This document shows, in pieces, positions 1 to 11,410 of a stretch of 64,000 nt of DNA. Position 1 is the stretch's first letter; each line of letters opens with the position of its first letter. This stretch comes from Castor canadensis (lineage: Eukaryota > Chordata > Mammalia > Rodentia > Castoridae), in assembly GCF_047511655.1 (NCBI RefSeq), contig NC_133399.1, positions 6,079,333 to 6,143,332 of the forward strand. The letters run 5' to 3'. Below the pieces are notes generated by a model. The model did not search any database, was not told the DNA's origin, and saw only the letters and a program-made list of their open reading frames with translations. The translations under genes were made by a program, and so were the position numbers.

Positions 1-1710
1 AAATAAAAGGAATAAAAATAGGTAAAGAAGCTGCCAAATATTCCTATTTGCAGACAATATGTTCCCATACATTAAAGACCCAAAAAACTCTACCCCAAAA
101 CTCCTAGAAAACATAAAAAGCTACAGCAAAGTGGCAGGATACAAAATCAACTTCCAAAAATCATTAGCTTTTCTATACACCTATAACAAACAATCTGAGA
201 AGGAATATATGGAAACAATTCCATTCACAATAATCTCAAAAAAATTAAACACCTAGGAGTAAATTTAACAAAGCATGTGAATGATCTCTACAAGGAGAAC
301 TATAAACCCCTAAAGAAAGAGATCAAGGAAGAATGCAAAAGATGGAGAGATCTCCTATGCTCATGGATGGGCAGAATGAACATGGTAAAAATGGCTATAC
401 TACCAAAAGCAATCTACATGTTTAATGCAATTCCCATCAAAATCCCAAAGACATTCATCACAGAGATTTAAAAATCTACCTGAAATTTCATTTGGAAACA
501 CAAGAGACCACAAGTAGCCAATGCAATATTCAGCAAAAAGAGTATCACAATACCCAACTTCAAACTATATTAAAAAATAATAGCAATAAAACAGCATGGT
601 ACTGCCACAAAAACAGATATGAAAACCAGTGGAACAGAATAGAGGACCCAGTTATGATTCCACACTGCTATGCCCACCTTATTGTTGACAAAGGTGACAA
701 AGACATACAATGGAGAAAAGACAGCCTCTGCAACAAATGTTGCTGGGAAAAGTGGTTATCTGCCTGCAAAAAACTGAAACTAGATCCATGTTTATAACCC
801 TATCGTAGTATCAACTCAAAATGGATCAAGGACCTTAATATCAGATCCAAAATTCTGAAGTTAGTACAGGAAAGAGCAGGGAATACCTAGGAAGCAATAG
901 GTAGGGGCAAGGACTTCCTCAATAGAGCTCCCGAAGCTCATCAACTAAGAGCTAGGATAGACAAATGGAACTACATAAAATTTAAAACCTTCTGCACAAC
1001 AAAAGAAACTGTCCTTAAACTGAAAAGACCACCCAGAGTGGGAGAAAACATTTGCCAGCTATACATCAGACAAAGGACTGATTGCTAGAATATACAGGGA
1101 GCTCAAAAAAACTAAACTCTCCCCAAATCAATGAACCAATAAAGAAATGGGCAACTGAACTAAACATAGCATTTTCAAAAGAAGAAATCCAAATGGCCAT
1201 AAAACACATGAAAACATGCTCATCATGTCTGACCATAATAAATTCAAATCAAAACCACACTTAGATTCCAACAACAACAGTTGTTAGTGCAGAATTGGGG
1301 AATAAGGGACCATTTTACATTGCTGGTGGGAACACAAGTTAATGCAACCACTCTCAAAAACAATATGGAGTCTTCATTATAAGCTAAACATAGATCCAGC
1401 AGTCCCACTCCTAGGGATGTGCCCAAAGGAATGCAACTCAGGTTACTCCAGAGGAACCTGCACATCCATGTTTATTGCAGTGCTATTCACAATAGCCAAG
1501 TTATGGAAACAGCCAAGAAGCCCCACTACTGATGAATGGATAAAGAAAATGTGGTATTTATACTCAATTGAATTTTACTCAACTGTAAAGAAGGATGAAA
1601 TCTTATCATTCTCAAGTAAATGGATGGAACTAAAGAACATCATCCTGCGTGAGGTTAGTCAGGCTCATAAGACCAAAAATCATGTGTTCTCACTCACATG
1701 CAGACTTTAG
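1..1710 (+). pseudogene. L1 ORF2 remnant (reverse transcriptase to C-terminus)
   Basis: Translated pieces in shifting frames resemble the L1 ORF2 protein, for example 'KDPKNSTPKLLENI' at about 80-120, '[18 protein letters not shown]' at 280-330 and '[13 protein letters not shown]' at 421-460. Codons 47-61 read F-A-D-N-M where the family has F/Y-A-D-D-M, so the second catalytic aspartate of the reverse transcriptase is asparagine (codon 56-58). Several frameshifts and stops separate the open pieces. There is a loss of alignment near 1230-1270, where sequence present in the copy at 33.5 kb is missing. The last open piece, 1342-1710, carries the cysteine-containing C-terminal region and ends at the expected ORF2 stop. 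It is not functional. Confidence 0.93.
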
Positions 1711-2081
1711 ATCTAGGGAAAATGCAGCAATGTTGTTGGATTTGAATCACACACTAAGGGGAGAGCACATATGGGAGGAATGGGAATAGGTAGGAAACCC
1801 AAAACTTGAAAGTATTTGGTGTACCCACTGCAGAGGAGCTAGTATAGAAACCTTAAAGTGACAGAGGTCAATATGGGAAGGTAATGGGGAAATAGTGAAG
1901 AGGTCAGGTAGAGAGGTATCAAATTGGGTTGTAATACACTTGTGCATGGAAGCAATGCTAGGAATCTCTTTGTATAGCTATCTTTATCTCAACTAGCAAA
2001 AACATTGTCTTTCTTATTATTGCTTATGTCTACTCTTTGACAAAATTGGAGAAAAGGGCAAAACAGGTTTTGCCTGGAAGT

Positions 2082-2116
2082 GAGGGGGGTGGAGGGTGGG
2101 AAGGGGAGGGCAGGGG
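2082..2116 (+). other. Guanine-rich tract in L1 3' UTR (G-quadruplex candidate)
   Basis: The stretch holds at least five runs of three or more G separated by one to three bases. Such a polypurine tract is a regular feature of mammalian L1 3' UTRs. Equivalent tracts occur at 34466-34531 (+) and, as C-rich complements, at 7297-7370 and 30858-30925. Quadruplex folding is inferred. Confidence 0.6.
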
Positions 2117-2239
2117 AACAAATGATCCAAACAATATATGCACATATGAATATATGAATTTTAAAAATTAATAAAGAAAAAATAAAAAAAGAATAATGAT
2201 GTGAAAAAGACAAAAAAAGTAAAAGATTACAAATATGCA

Positions 2240-2325
2240 GACCAGCTGAAAGTCACTGAATTGTTAGAAAACCTGCCTCCTAAGAATGAAGCCCTGAGTG
2301 CAAATTGCACAGTCACAAAATAATG
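2240..2325 (+). repeat. Degenerate ID-like tRNA-derived SINE
   Basis: The sequence 'cctgcctcctaagaatgaa' followed by 'gccctgagtgcaaattgca' follows the ID-like right monomer seen clearly at 44457-44536, with many substitutions. It lies directly downstream of the L1 A-tail. Confidence 0.5.
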
Positions 2326-2984
2326 CAGCCAGAGAAACAAGTAAGCGAAACTAGAAGACAATTAAAAATAAAAATAACAAAAGATGTAAAAGGTTTCCTC
2401 CAGATGCCTTCTGAGCTGAGGAAATATATTATTGAAACTATAGAGGGTAAATTCTCTCCCCCCACCCCAATATCCATGCCAAGGCCAGTATAGAGCTTCA
2501 AGGACATCAGGGGCATGGAATAAAAGAGGACACCAATTTCAATGTGATTCACCTACAAGATGCCTCAATCTTTTGCCTAGTTGGTCTGGATCAAAGACTA
2601 AACATTCTGTGGGGGTTGACAGGCCCTTTGGGGCCTGTCAACCCCTTCCCAGTATCTGCCCTTTTTTGTGATCCCCAAACACATGCTCATTGCCTTTCTA
2701 CTTGATTGTGGAATTTGAGATAGCTGTAAATTTAGTGTTCGATTATAGGATTAAGGAATGCTGGGCTTGGAACCTGACTTTGTATTTGAGAATCTGATTT
2801 AAATCATTTAGCATAGCCAGGGCAATGATTTAGAGGATAGTGGAGGAAGTGGGGAAACTTAAGGCCAACTGCTTCTCCAAGGCAGAACCCCACATACTCC
2901 CACTCACTGACTGCTGGGAAGTTTCGGGGCTCAGGGCTCTAGGCCTGGGCCACATCGCCCTCAGTGCAGAGGACAGGATGCCAG
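2326..2984. other. Non-coding stretch, no recognised element, with one perfect hairpin
   Basis: No reading frame resembling a known protein and no SINE or L1 pattern was found. A T/C-rich run lies near 2455-2465. The 15-bp inverted repeat at 2612-2645 is listed separately. Confidence 0.5.
2612..2645. repeat. Perfect 15-bp inverted repeat, 4-base loop
   Basis: The left arm 2612-2626 (ggggttgacaggccc) is exactly complementary to the right arm 2631-2645, with tttg between. The stem is GC-rich in an AT-rich background. It could form a hairpin in DNA or RNA. No terminator role applies in this context. Confidence 0.85.
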
Positions 2985-3430
2985 AATTTGTCCATCTCTC
3001 ATGTCCTTGCTCATCACAAGGCGGAGAAGAATGAATGCAAAGCAAGACCACAGCTATAGCAGGCCACACATCCCAGAACTGCACTGGGGAGTCCTGGGTC
3101 TGTAGCAGCAATTTCATACTGGTTGGAACCTCCTTATCCTCCTGAGGCTGGGGATCATAAACTCACCATTTCAGTCTTCTGTGGTGACTTGTGTTCTACT
3201 CCCTACCCTGCTGTGACAAGCAGGTCACAACAGTACAGAGACTAACTCACACTATGGAGGTCTCATGAACACAGAGTTATCCAGAAAATGGTGGAAATAG
3301 AAAGGTATTTCCTGTGTTAAGCAGAGTGTACTCCCTGTAGCAGTCTCTGATTCTTCAGTTATTACAGTCCCTGCCCTCCAGTGCTTCTCATTGTCTAGTG
3401 ATCTTGGATCCATCCTCTGAGATCATGATA
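2985..3430 (+). repeat. Unclassified dispersed repeat, copy 1
   Basis: By eye this aligns with 28665-29095 in the same orientation. Shared marks are 'ccagaactgcactggggag' against 'ccagcactgtgctggggag', 'tctgtggtgact' against 'tctgtggtgagt', and 'atccagaaaatgg' and 'atttcctgt.ttaagcagag' in both. Divergence is high. It ends where the ERV LTR appears to begin. I could not assign it to a family. It may be an old LTR or a retroposed transcript. Confidence 0.6.
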
Positions 3431-3783
3431 AGAACTGCTGCTTGCCACCATTCTGCAGCCTGAGCCACAGATCATTTCATTCCTTGCAGAACAAAGCCCA
3501 TTGTTCCTTATCTCCCGCCACCTCCTTTTGCCCACCCCTAGACCTTGCTTCAGCAGCTGGTCTCTTCCCTTGCAGAATAAAGCCCCACTGTCCCTTATCT
3601 CCTGCCACCTCTCTTTGTCTGTCCCTAGCCTCTGCTTTCTCCCAAATGCTACTTAAGGCCAGACCCACCAAGAAAAGCTGCTTCACCATTTTTTCTCTGC
3701 CAGCCATCCTGCATATTAAACTTTGATCATGACATACGTCTCATAAGCCACCTTTGTGTGCAGTGTGTGACATTTTCCTAACA
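3431..3783 (+). mobile_element. ERV long terminal repeat (5' LTR, class I type)
   Basis: The segment ends with CA four bases before a primer-binding site and carries an ATTAAA polyadenylation signal at 3715-3720. Both are standard LTR features. It contains an internal direct duplication of about 75 bp at an 86-bp offset ('ccttgcaga.aaagccc' at 3482 and 3568), like the enhancer repeats of retroviral U3 regions. The left edge is estimated, and no matching 3' LTR was recognised within the next few kilobases. Confidence 0.7.
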
Positions 3784-3786
3784 TTT

Positions 3787-3804
3787 TGGTGCCATGACTC
3801 AGAT
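3787..3804 (+). other. Retroviral primer-binding site, tRNA-His type
   Basis: The 18 bases tggtgccatgactcagat match the complement of the tRNA-His 3' end at 16 positions. Both mismatches are the CG-to-CA change expected from methylated CpG decay. It sits directly after the LTR's terminal CA and three T residues. This primer use is typical of the RTVL-H/HERV-H group of class I ERVs. Confidence 0.75.
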
Positions 3805-4325
3805 CCAGGTGAGCTTCCAGCATCAACCTTACTCTCCCAGGCAGTAAATTCAGGCCCTCCTGATATATGCTCCACACCCAAACCTACTTTGGCCACAAGG
3901 CAGACATCCTCTATAAAGGGGGGCCTGTATGGGGGATTATAGCAGCCAGCCAAAGCCATGTAGGTGGGAGCTGCCTTCCTTAAGCCTAGATAAACATACT
4001 GGGATCTGAGCTTCCTTGCTGGGAACCCTGAGCCCAGACTAGTGCTGCCATTGCCACCCTTACTTACAGGGAACCTCCTCAAAGCCAATGTGCTCCAATT
4101 ACTCGCCCAACACTGGTTAATTTCCTTGATTCTTCCTTGGTGAATTTCCTCACACTGACACACCATGAGTCGTGGTTCTCTCTCTCTCTCCTGTTGGTTG
4201 AAAATCCTAGTACTAGGTCCCGGCTCACTTGCCCCAGGAACCAGGTTCCTGGGGCATGGACGATCCTCTCTGTGAAAATGTTCTGTTGAGGTCCTCCACT
4301 CCTTTGTTTCATCCAGGAAAGCAAC
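3805..4325 (+). mobile_element. ERV untranslated leader
   Basis: This is non-coding sequence between the primer site and the gag remnant, the expected place for a retroviral leader. A CT-rich microsatellite-like run lies at 4178-4190, and a local inverted repeat around 'aggaaccaggttcct' at about 4237-4251. No conserved packaging structure can be claimed. Confidence 0.5.
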
Positions 4326-4860
4326 ATCTTGGGGATGCCCACCATATTCTACCTCACACTGGGTCTCACCATGGGACTGGACCCTCCAAAATTCCCTCAG
4401 ACACCCCTCTGGGATGCCTATTGGCCAAACTCGAGCCCTTACGGCTCTCACCTGATCTCAAAGCCCCAAAACTCATTTTTCTTTTCAATCAGGCTTAGCC
4501 ACAATACCAATTGGACAATGACTCAAAATGGCCACTTGATGGCACACTCAACCCTAACATTCTCAGGGATCTCTACACCTTCTGGGAACACACTGAAAAA
4601 TAAAAGGAGATCACCTATGTCCAGGCCTTCTCTTATCTCTGCTCTAAGCCTCCTCTCTGCACCTCTTGCTCCCATGCCCACGTCCTTCTGGCCATAAAAA
4701 CCCCAGTTAACGTCCCTGACTCTGAAAACTTCCTGTCCTTTGACACTGCCAACAAACCAAATCCTCTCCCAAACCTCCGCCTTCCCCATGTAAGCAGACT
4801 TCTTGTGCTGTTCATGCTGCTTGTTGCTTCCTACCATCCTGAAGAACTTTCCCCATCATG
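4326..4860 (+). pseudogene. ERV gag remnant (HERV-H/RTVL-H-like N-terminal part)
   Basis: A forward reading frame that includes 'LSPDLKAPKLIFLFN' (about 4450-4494) matches, in order and spacing, the N-terminal matrix-like region of gag in the tRNA-His-primed RTVL-H/HERV-H ERVs, as I know that family. The frame is broken. The candidate start codon and the body of the gene lie in different frames. A TAG at 4496-4498 interrupts the frame where the family has a tryptophan codon, and further stops follow near 4600. It cannot make a protein. The family placement fits the primer-binding site. Confidence 0.6.
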
Positions 4861-6775
4861 GAGTTAAACAAGCCAATTCTTGCCAAATCTGGCCTCACAG
4901 CAATTCCAGCTCTGGGGAGCTCACATTTCCTCCCTGTGGGCTATGACCAACCCTGGGCTTTATTCAGGTACACTTCATGCTATATTGGCGGAGTCCTGTT
5001 TGATTATGGCATCTGATGACTGCTTCTCTTTCCCCCCTCCTGTCTAAAGTCCCTTTTTCCTGAGACAGCAATCAGAAAATGGAGGTTTCATGTTCCTAAA
5101 AGTGCTCCAGTACAAATCAATGGGAGCAACCTAGAGACAGAGGTGATGGCTAATCACTCAGGCATGTGTCATGCCTCCAGGCCCTGCCTTCCCCTCCCTT
5201 ACCTAAGATGTCAAGACACCATTTCTGCTTCCTTCATGGTCTCACCGCATGTCCTTTGTCTCTGTCTGCATTCTTCTCCCTGGGCTTACTGGGACTCTGC
5301 CTCCCAAGAAAAACTTCAAAAATGGTACCTTATGACTTAAGTTATTCTAACTAGTTTGCCAGGCTTCTCAACCCAAAGTAACTTTAAATCAATTGCTTTA
5401 CAAAAGTGCTTACAAAATTGCAGCTGCCATGCTCACGCCCTAACTCCGCCCCCACAAGGGGAGGAGGGAAAACAAACTGGCATGCTAATGCACAGGATGC
5501 CGGCTCCTGGACACAGCAAAAATGCCTGCCATAGCTAAGAAAATCCATAGAGAGGACCCAGCACATCCTGGGCAACCAGCCACACGTGGCGATGGTTGTG
5601 GCCTGCCACCACTTCCTCTAAAATAAATGCACACAGAGTACACAGGAAGAGGGCAGGGGTGACAGACAGCAGGATCAGGCCTAGGCAGACAGACTCGCTT
5701 GTCCCGGGTATGTGTGGAGGGAGTGACACCTTGCACAAGCTCTGCTCCTAGCCCCACCTCACACCTGGCACCAAACTCAGCCCTAATAAGCCAATTTTTA
5801 ACTCAAGGTTATGGTCCCAAAAATAAAACATTACTGTGGTCTCTAAACTTCTCATTTAAAATTTTCTATACTTTCGGGCTCAACATAAATTTTCCCCTCC
5901 AAATATTAACACTAGTTGTCCCATATGGTACTGTTATTGGTCCAACATTCCCTTTGAATGCCTTTCACTAACTTTACAGGCGATTTATTCCTTTGTTAAA
6001 AAGTAAACTTTATTAAACAGGCTGCCTGCTGTTAGCTAAAAGGCAGGATCCTAATGTTTTGTTCTTTCTAGATGGGATCTGCACCTTTCAGTCTTCTGGC
6101 TTATAAATGTTAAAAGCTTTGTACTGAGGCCTGGCCTCAAAATGCCTTGGGTGACCAAGAGAAGTGGCCTTCACCGGGTTCCTTAAATTACAATATCATA
6201 CTCCAATTAGACCTTTATTATTAAAGTAAAAGAAGTAAACTGAGGTCCCCATACAAATTTTCTTTCATCTCAGATTGGCTCCACAATTACTATTTAGACA
6301 CTCAAACGCTGGCCATTGTTGTAAACCACAGAATAAACATGGAAAGGAGGACCAAAAAATCCCTTATAAATGACAAGTCCCACCCTTACTGATCCATGCT
6401 CTGCCCTACATTCTAAGCCACCCCAATATCTAAAATATCCTAATGGGTGCTTCCCCCCTTCAACAAGTAATGGTAGGAAGAGGGCCAATCTATGTCCCCT
6501 TCCAGCTATCAGATCTAAGGAAAATTTAAAACATCTGGACAGCTATACTGATGCCCAGACATTCAAGCCTTTACTTCTGTGATCCAAACCTTTCAATTAA
6601 CATGAAAAGATATTATGCTTCTACTACACCAGACTCTTATCTCATTAAAAATGCAATGGGTTCTCACCCAGACCACTCAGATTAAAAATGATTACCATTT
6701 ACAATAAGCCCCAGTACTAGTGACACCTAGAAATGAGGAAATAAATACACCTACCTACAGAGGCACAGATAGTCC
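4861..6775 (+). mobile_element. Probable ERV internal remnants, not assignable to a gene
   Basis: This stretch follows gag without a clear boundary. It contains short open pieces but none that I can place confidently in pol or env, so most of pol appears deleted or too decayed to read. The part at 5420-5740 is locally GC-rich for this window and includes 'ccccacaaggggaggagg', which may be a separate insertion. An A/T-rich part with a TTTATTAAACAGG box lies at 6008-6020. Calling all of it ERV is an inference from position. Confidence 0.35.
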
Positions 6776-6779
6776 CCTC

Positions 6780-6990
6780 AACTGGCCAATGATATAACTC
6801 AAGCAATACAGTGCCACGTTGCAGGCATAAAGCCCTGAGTTCAAATCCAGCACAGCCAAAGACAAAAAATATTTGGGGCTAAAGAAGTAGCTCAATGGAA
6901 AAGTGTCTGCCCAGCATGTGCAAAGCCCTGGGTTCAATTCCCCAACATTACTAAATCAAAACAAAACAAAAAAATGAACAGGATAAAGGA
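6780..6990 (+). repeat. Two tandem ID-like SINE monomers
   Basis: The first monomer is at about 6782-6866 (ending 'gccctgagttcaaatccagcac') and the second at about 6871-6985 (ending 'gccctgggttcaattcccc'). Both carry the tRNA B-box pattern GTTCRA-TCC, and an A-rich tail follows the second. Both are diverged copies. Confidence 0.75.
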
Positions 6991-7284
6991 TATAAATGCC
7001 ACTTCAGCCATCTCATAGTGAAAAAAAAAAAGTAGTTTAACCTAGACCAGATCCCTCATTCTTCAAATGAGGAAACTGAGGCCTAGATCAGTTCAGAGAC
7101 CTGATCTCCAGAGTGTCAGGTGTCAATGTAAAATGACAACTTTGCTTTACAGCAATGCCCTAAAAGAAAATCCCCTTACATTTCTACAACATCTTAAGGA
7201 GGCTATCAGAAAACATACCACAATGGACCCAGAGCCACAGGTGAGAGAGGTTCTCCTCAAAGATAAATTTCTAACAGTCAGCCC
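6991..7284. other. Non-coding gap between SINE pair and L1
   Basis: An A12 run lies at 7020-7031. A short open frame starts at 7067 but resembles nothing known and runs into L1 antisense sequence. I see no feature. Confidence 0.5.
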
Positions 7285-7296
7285 CTGTTTGGGTCA

Positions 7297-7370
7297 TTTC
7301 TCCCCCTTTCCCCCTCCCTCTTCCCTTACCCCCCTGCTTCCTCCCTTACCCCCCCTCACCCCTCACTACC
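7297..7370 (-). other. Polypurine tract of L1 3' UTR (C-rich on + strand)
   Basis: Repeated C4-C6 runs on the plus strand are the complement of the L1 3' UTR guanine tract. They correspond in position to 34466-34531. Confidence 0.6.
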
Positions 7371-7759
7371 AGGCAAAAATTATTCTGCCCTTATCTCTAA
7401 TTTTGTTGAAGAGAGAGTATAAGCAATAATAGGAAGGACCAAAGGTTATTGCTAGTTGAGATATTGATAGCTATAGAGGGAGTTGACATGCATTGATTTC
7501 TGTACATGTCTGTTACTTTCTAAGTTAATTCTTCTTGAACTACCCTTTTCTATAGTTCCTGGTCCCTTCTCCTATTGGCCTCAGTTGCTTTAAAGTATCT
7601 GTTTTAGTTTCTCTGCATTGAGGGCAACAAATGCTATCTAATTTTGTGGGTCTTACCTATCCACATACCTTCCTTGTGTGTTCTAGCTTTATTGTGTGAT
7701 CAAAGTCCAATCCCCTTGTTGTGTTTGCCCTTGATCTAATGTCCGCATATGAGGGAGAG

Positions 7760-10140
7760 CATATGATTTTTGGTCTTTTGGGGCAGGCTAACCTCACTCA
7801 GAATGATGTTCTCCAATTCCATCCATTTACCTGCAAATGATAACATTTCATTCTTCTTCATGGCTGCATAAAATTTAATTGTGTATAAATACCACATTTT
7901 CTTAATCCATTCGTCAGTAGTGGGGCATCTTGGCTGTTTCCATAACTTGGCTATTGTGAATAGTGCTGCAATAAATATGGGTGTGCAGGTGCCTCTGGAG
8001 TAACCTGTGTCACAGTCTTTTGGGTATATTCCCAGCAGTAGGATTGCTGGATCATATGGTAGATCAATACTTAGCTTTTTAAGTAGCCTCCAAATTTTTT
8101 TCCAGAGTGCTCGTACTAGTTTACACTCCCACCAGCAGTGTGAGAGAGTTCCTTTTTCCCTGCATCATCACCAACACCTGTTGTTGGTGGTGTTGCTAAT
8201 CATGGCTATTCTAACAGGGGTGAGGTGAAATCTTAGTGTGGTTTTAATTTGCATTTCCCTTATTGGTTTGTCATATATAGATTTGATAATGTTGAGATAC
8301 TTTCCTTCTATTCCTACTTTTCTTAGAGCTTTATCATGAAATGTTGTTGGATCTTATCAAAGGTTTTTTCTGCATCTATTGAGATGATCAAGTGGGTTTT
8401 GTCTTTGCTTCTGTTAATGTGGTTTATTATGTTTATTGATTTTTGTAGGTTGAACCACCCCGCATTCCTGGATGAAGCATACTTGGTCAGGGTGAATGAT
8501 CTTTTTGATGTGTTGTTGAATTTGATTTGCCATTATTTTATTGAGGATTTTTGCATCAATGCTCATTAAGGAGATGGCCTATAGTTTTCCTTTTTGGAGG
8601 TGTCTTTGCCTGGTTCTGGGATAAGTGTAATACTGGCTTCATAAAATGTGTTAGGCAGTTTTCCTTCCCTTTATATTTCATGGAACATTTTAAGGAGGTT
8701 GTTATCAGTTCCTCTTTAAAGGTCTGATAGAATTCATCACAGAATCCATCAGGTCCTGGATTTTTCTTTTTGGGGAGACTCTTGATTGCTGCTTCAATTT
8801 CATTTTGTGTTATAGATCTATTCAAGTGATTAATATCCTCTTGGTTCAGTTTTGGTTGATCATATGTATCTAGAAATCTGTCCATTTCTCTAAGATTTTC
8901 AAATTTATTTGAATACAGGTTCTCAAAGTAGTCTCTGATGATTTCCTGGTCTTCCATGGTGTTTGTTGTTATCTCCCCTTTTGCATTCCTCATTCTACTA
9001 ATTTGGGTTTTTTTTCTCCTCATTTTAGTCAGGTTTGCCAGGGGTCTGTCGATCTTGTTTATTTTTTCAAAGAACCAACTTTTTGTTTCATTAATGCTTT
9101 GTATGGTTTTTTTGGTGCCTATTTCATTGATTTCAGCTCTTACTTTTATTATTTCTCTCCTTTTATTTGTTTTGGGATTTGCTTGTTCTTGTTTTTCTAG
9201 GAGTTTGAGTTGTATCATTACATCATTGATTTGTGATCTTTCAGTCTTTTTAATATATGCATTCATGGCTATAAACTTTCCTCTTGGCTGCCTTTGCTGT
9301 GTCCCAGAGGTTCCGGTAGGTTGTGTTTTCATTGTCATTGACTTCCAGGAACTTTTTAATTTGCTGTTTTATTTCATCAGTGACCCATTGTTCACTAACC
9401 AATGAGTTATTCAGTTTGTGGTTGTTTGCATGATTTTTGTCTTTATTTTTGTTGTTGAGTTCTAGTTTTATTGCCTTGTGATCACATGGAATGCAAGTTA
9501 TAATTTCTATTTTCTTATATATGCTGAGGCTTGCTTTGTGCCCTAGGATATGATCTATTTTGGAGAAGGTTCCGTGGGCTGATGAGAAAATGTGTATTTT
9601 GTAGAAGTTGGATGAAATGTTCGGTAGACATCAAGTAGGTCCATTTGATCTATCGTATATTTTAGATATAGGATTTCTTTATTGATTTTTTGTTTGCATA
9701 ACGTATCTATTGATGATAATGGGGTGCTAAAGTCTCCCATGACCACTGTGTTGGAGTTAATATATGATTTTAGGTCCTACAGGGTATGTTTGATGAAATT
9801 GGATGCATTGATGTTGGGTGCATATACATTGATAACTGTTATTTCCTTTTGGTATTTCTCCTTTTATTAGTATGGAATGTCCTTCTTTATTTCATTAGAT
9901 CAATGTAGGATTAAAGTCTACTTTGTCAGAGATAAGTATTGCTACTCCTGGCTGTTTTCAAGGGCCATTGGCTTGGTAAATCTTCTTCCAGCCTTTCATC
10001 CTAAGCCTATGCTTATTTCTTTTGGTGAGATACGTCTCTTGTAAGCAACAAATTGTTGGATCTTCCTTTTTAATCCAGTTCATCAAACAGTGCCTTTTGA
10101 TAGGGGAATTAAGTCCATTAACATTGTGTTAGTACTGATA
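7760..10140 (-). pseudogene. L1 ORF2 remnant: endonuclease, partial reverse transcriptase, C-terminus
   Basis: On the minus strand the endonuclease domain begins near 10120 ('NWIKKEDPTICCLQETYL' in about 10090-10030). The region holding 'GDFSTPLSSID' lies near 9735. It continues through the 260-codon open frame 9338-8556, whose C-terminal half includes '[13 protein letters not shown]' and '[15 protein letters not shown]', the start of the reverse transcriptase domain. At about 8264 the sequence jumps to the ORF2 C-terminal part also seen at 33.6-34.1 kb. The reverse transcriptase palm with its FADD motif is deleted. Stops and frameshifts occur throughout. Confidence 0.92.
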
Positions 10141-10163
10141 GGTATGTGGTGATTCCTGTCATT

Positions 10164-11410
10164 TCATTGTCTTAGTTGTTTGAAGGTTTGATTATGTGTA
10201 CCAACATGGATGTTACTCTCTACTTTCTTGCTTTTTCTTTTCCTGTAGTTTGGTGCTGCTGCCCTTTCATGGTTATGTTGAGTTTCACTTTCTATGTGCA
10301 GAATTCCTTGAAGAATCTTTTGTAGTGGTGTCTTTGTGGTCACATATTTTTTTAGTTTCTGCTTATCATGGAAGACTTTTATTGCTCCATCTATTTTGAA
10401 TGATAGTTTTGCTGGGTAAAGTATTCTGGGGTTGAGGTTATTTTCATTCAGGGCCTGGAAGGTCCCCACCCAAACTCTTCTTGCTTTTAATATTTCTGTT
10501 GAGAAGTCTGCTGTGATTTTGATGGGTTTACCTTTGTATGTTATTTGTTTTTTCTCTCTTACAGCTTTCAATATTCTTTCTCTAGTCTGTGTTTATTGTT
10601 TTAATGATAGTATGCCGTGGTTTAGCTCTATTTTGGTGTGGTTGTGTTTGGTGTTCTGGAGGCCTCTTTCATCTGTATGGGCATAGATTTCTCTAGATTT
10701 GGGAAATTTTCTGTAATTATTTTGTTGAACATATTACACATTCCCTATGCTTGCACCTCTTCTCCTTCTTCAATGCCCAAGATTCTCAGGTTTGGTCTTT
10801 TGATGGAGTTGGTGAATTCTTGCATTTTCTTTTCACAGGTCTTAAGTTTTTTAACTAATAGTTCTTCAGTTTTTCCTTTAATTACCATTTCATCTTTGAG
10901 TTCTGAGATTCTGTCTTCTGTTTGTTCTATTCTGCTGGACTGGCCTTCCATTTTGTTTGGCAATTCTGTTTCCTTCTTCTTCCTGAGGTTTTTCCATATC
11001 ATGAGTTGTTTCCTCTTTAATGTTGTCTGTTTTGGTCCTGAGTTCATTTATCTCTTTATTAATCATGTTCTTTGTTTCACTTTGGTGTTTATACAGTGCT
11101 TCTATAGTTTCTTTTATTTCTTGTGCTTTCTCAAATTCTCTATTTTTGTTGTCTCGCAATTTCTTGAGTGTCTCCTGTCCATATTGATTGACTATATACA
11201 GTATCATTTCTATAAAATTCTCATTGATTACTTGCAGTATTTCTTCTTTCAGATTGTCTAAGTCAGCTTCATTGGGTTCTTTGGCATAGCTTATCTTCAT
11301 TTTTTTGGAGTTTGTATTAGAGTATCTGTTTTCTTCATTTCTCTCTGGTTTGTGTACTGATTTTTTGCTGTGAGGAAACTGGTTTCCCTGTTTTTTCTGT
11401 CTTCCCATCA
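10164..11410 (-). pseudogene. L1 ORF1 remnant (RNA-binding chaperone protein)
   Basis: ORF1 proteins form coiled-coil trimers that coat L1 RNA. On the minus strand the likely start is at about 11408 ('MMGRQKKQ'). Next comes a charged heptad-rich region (11300-10890, for example 'KEEILQVINENF'). After a frameshift near 10900-11050 there is a segment with 'IEQTEDRISELKDEM' and 'RPNLRILGIEEGEEVQ', the family's entry into the RRM domain. A further frame, 10571-10164, carries the C-terminal domain ('ITADFSTEILKARR', 'LYPAKLSFKIDG'). All three domains are recognisable, but at least two frameshifts and several stops separate them. Confidence 0.9.

Larger units (their letters stand above)
1..2195 (+). 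mobile_element. LINE-1 3' portion, cut by the window edge
   Basis: This is the 3' third of an L1 non-LTR retrotransposon. It starts inside the reverse transcriptase domain, runs through the ORF2 C-terminal region to a stop near 1710, and continues into a 3' UTR. The UTR has a guanine-rich tract at 2082-2116 and an A-rich tail from about 2160. The same order of segments is seen in the copies at 30-34.6 kb (+) and 7.3-12.75 kb (-), which supports the call. The copy is 5' incomplete because the window begins inside it. It is coding-dead and therefore a fossil insertion. Confidence 0.95.

Noticed and set aside
3741-4451. Minus-strand open frame of 236 codons
   Set aside because: It is antisense to the ERV LTR end, primer site, leader and gag start, and shows no known domain.
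8938-9405. Plus-strand open frame rich in hydrophobic residues, looking like a membrane protein
   Set aside because: It is antisense to L1 ORF2 on the minus strand. The same applies to 10638-11261, antisense to ORF1.
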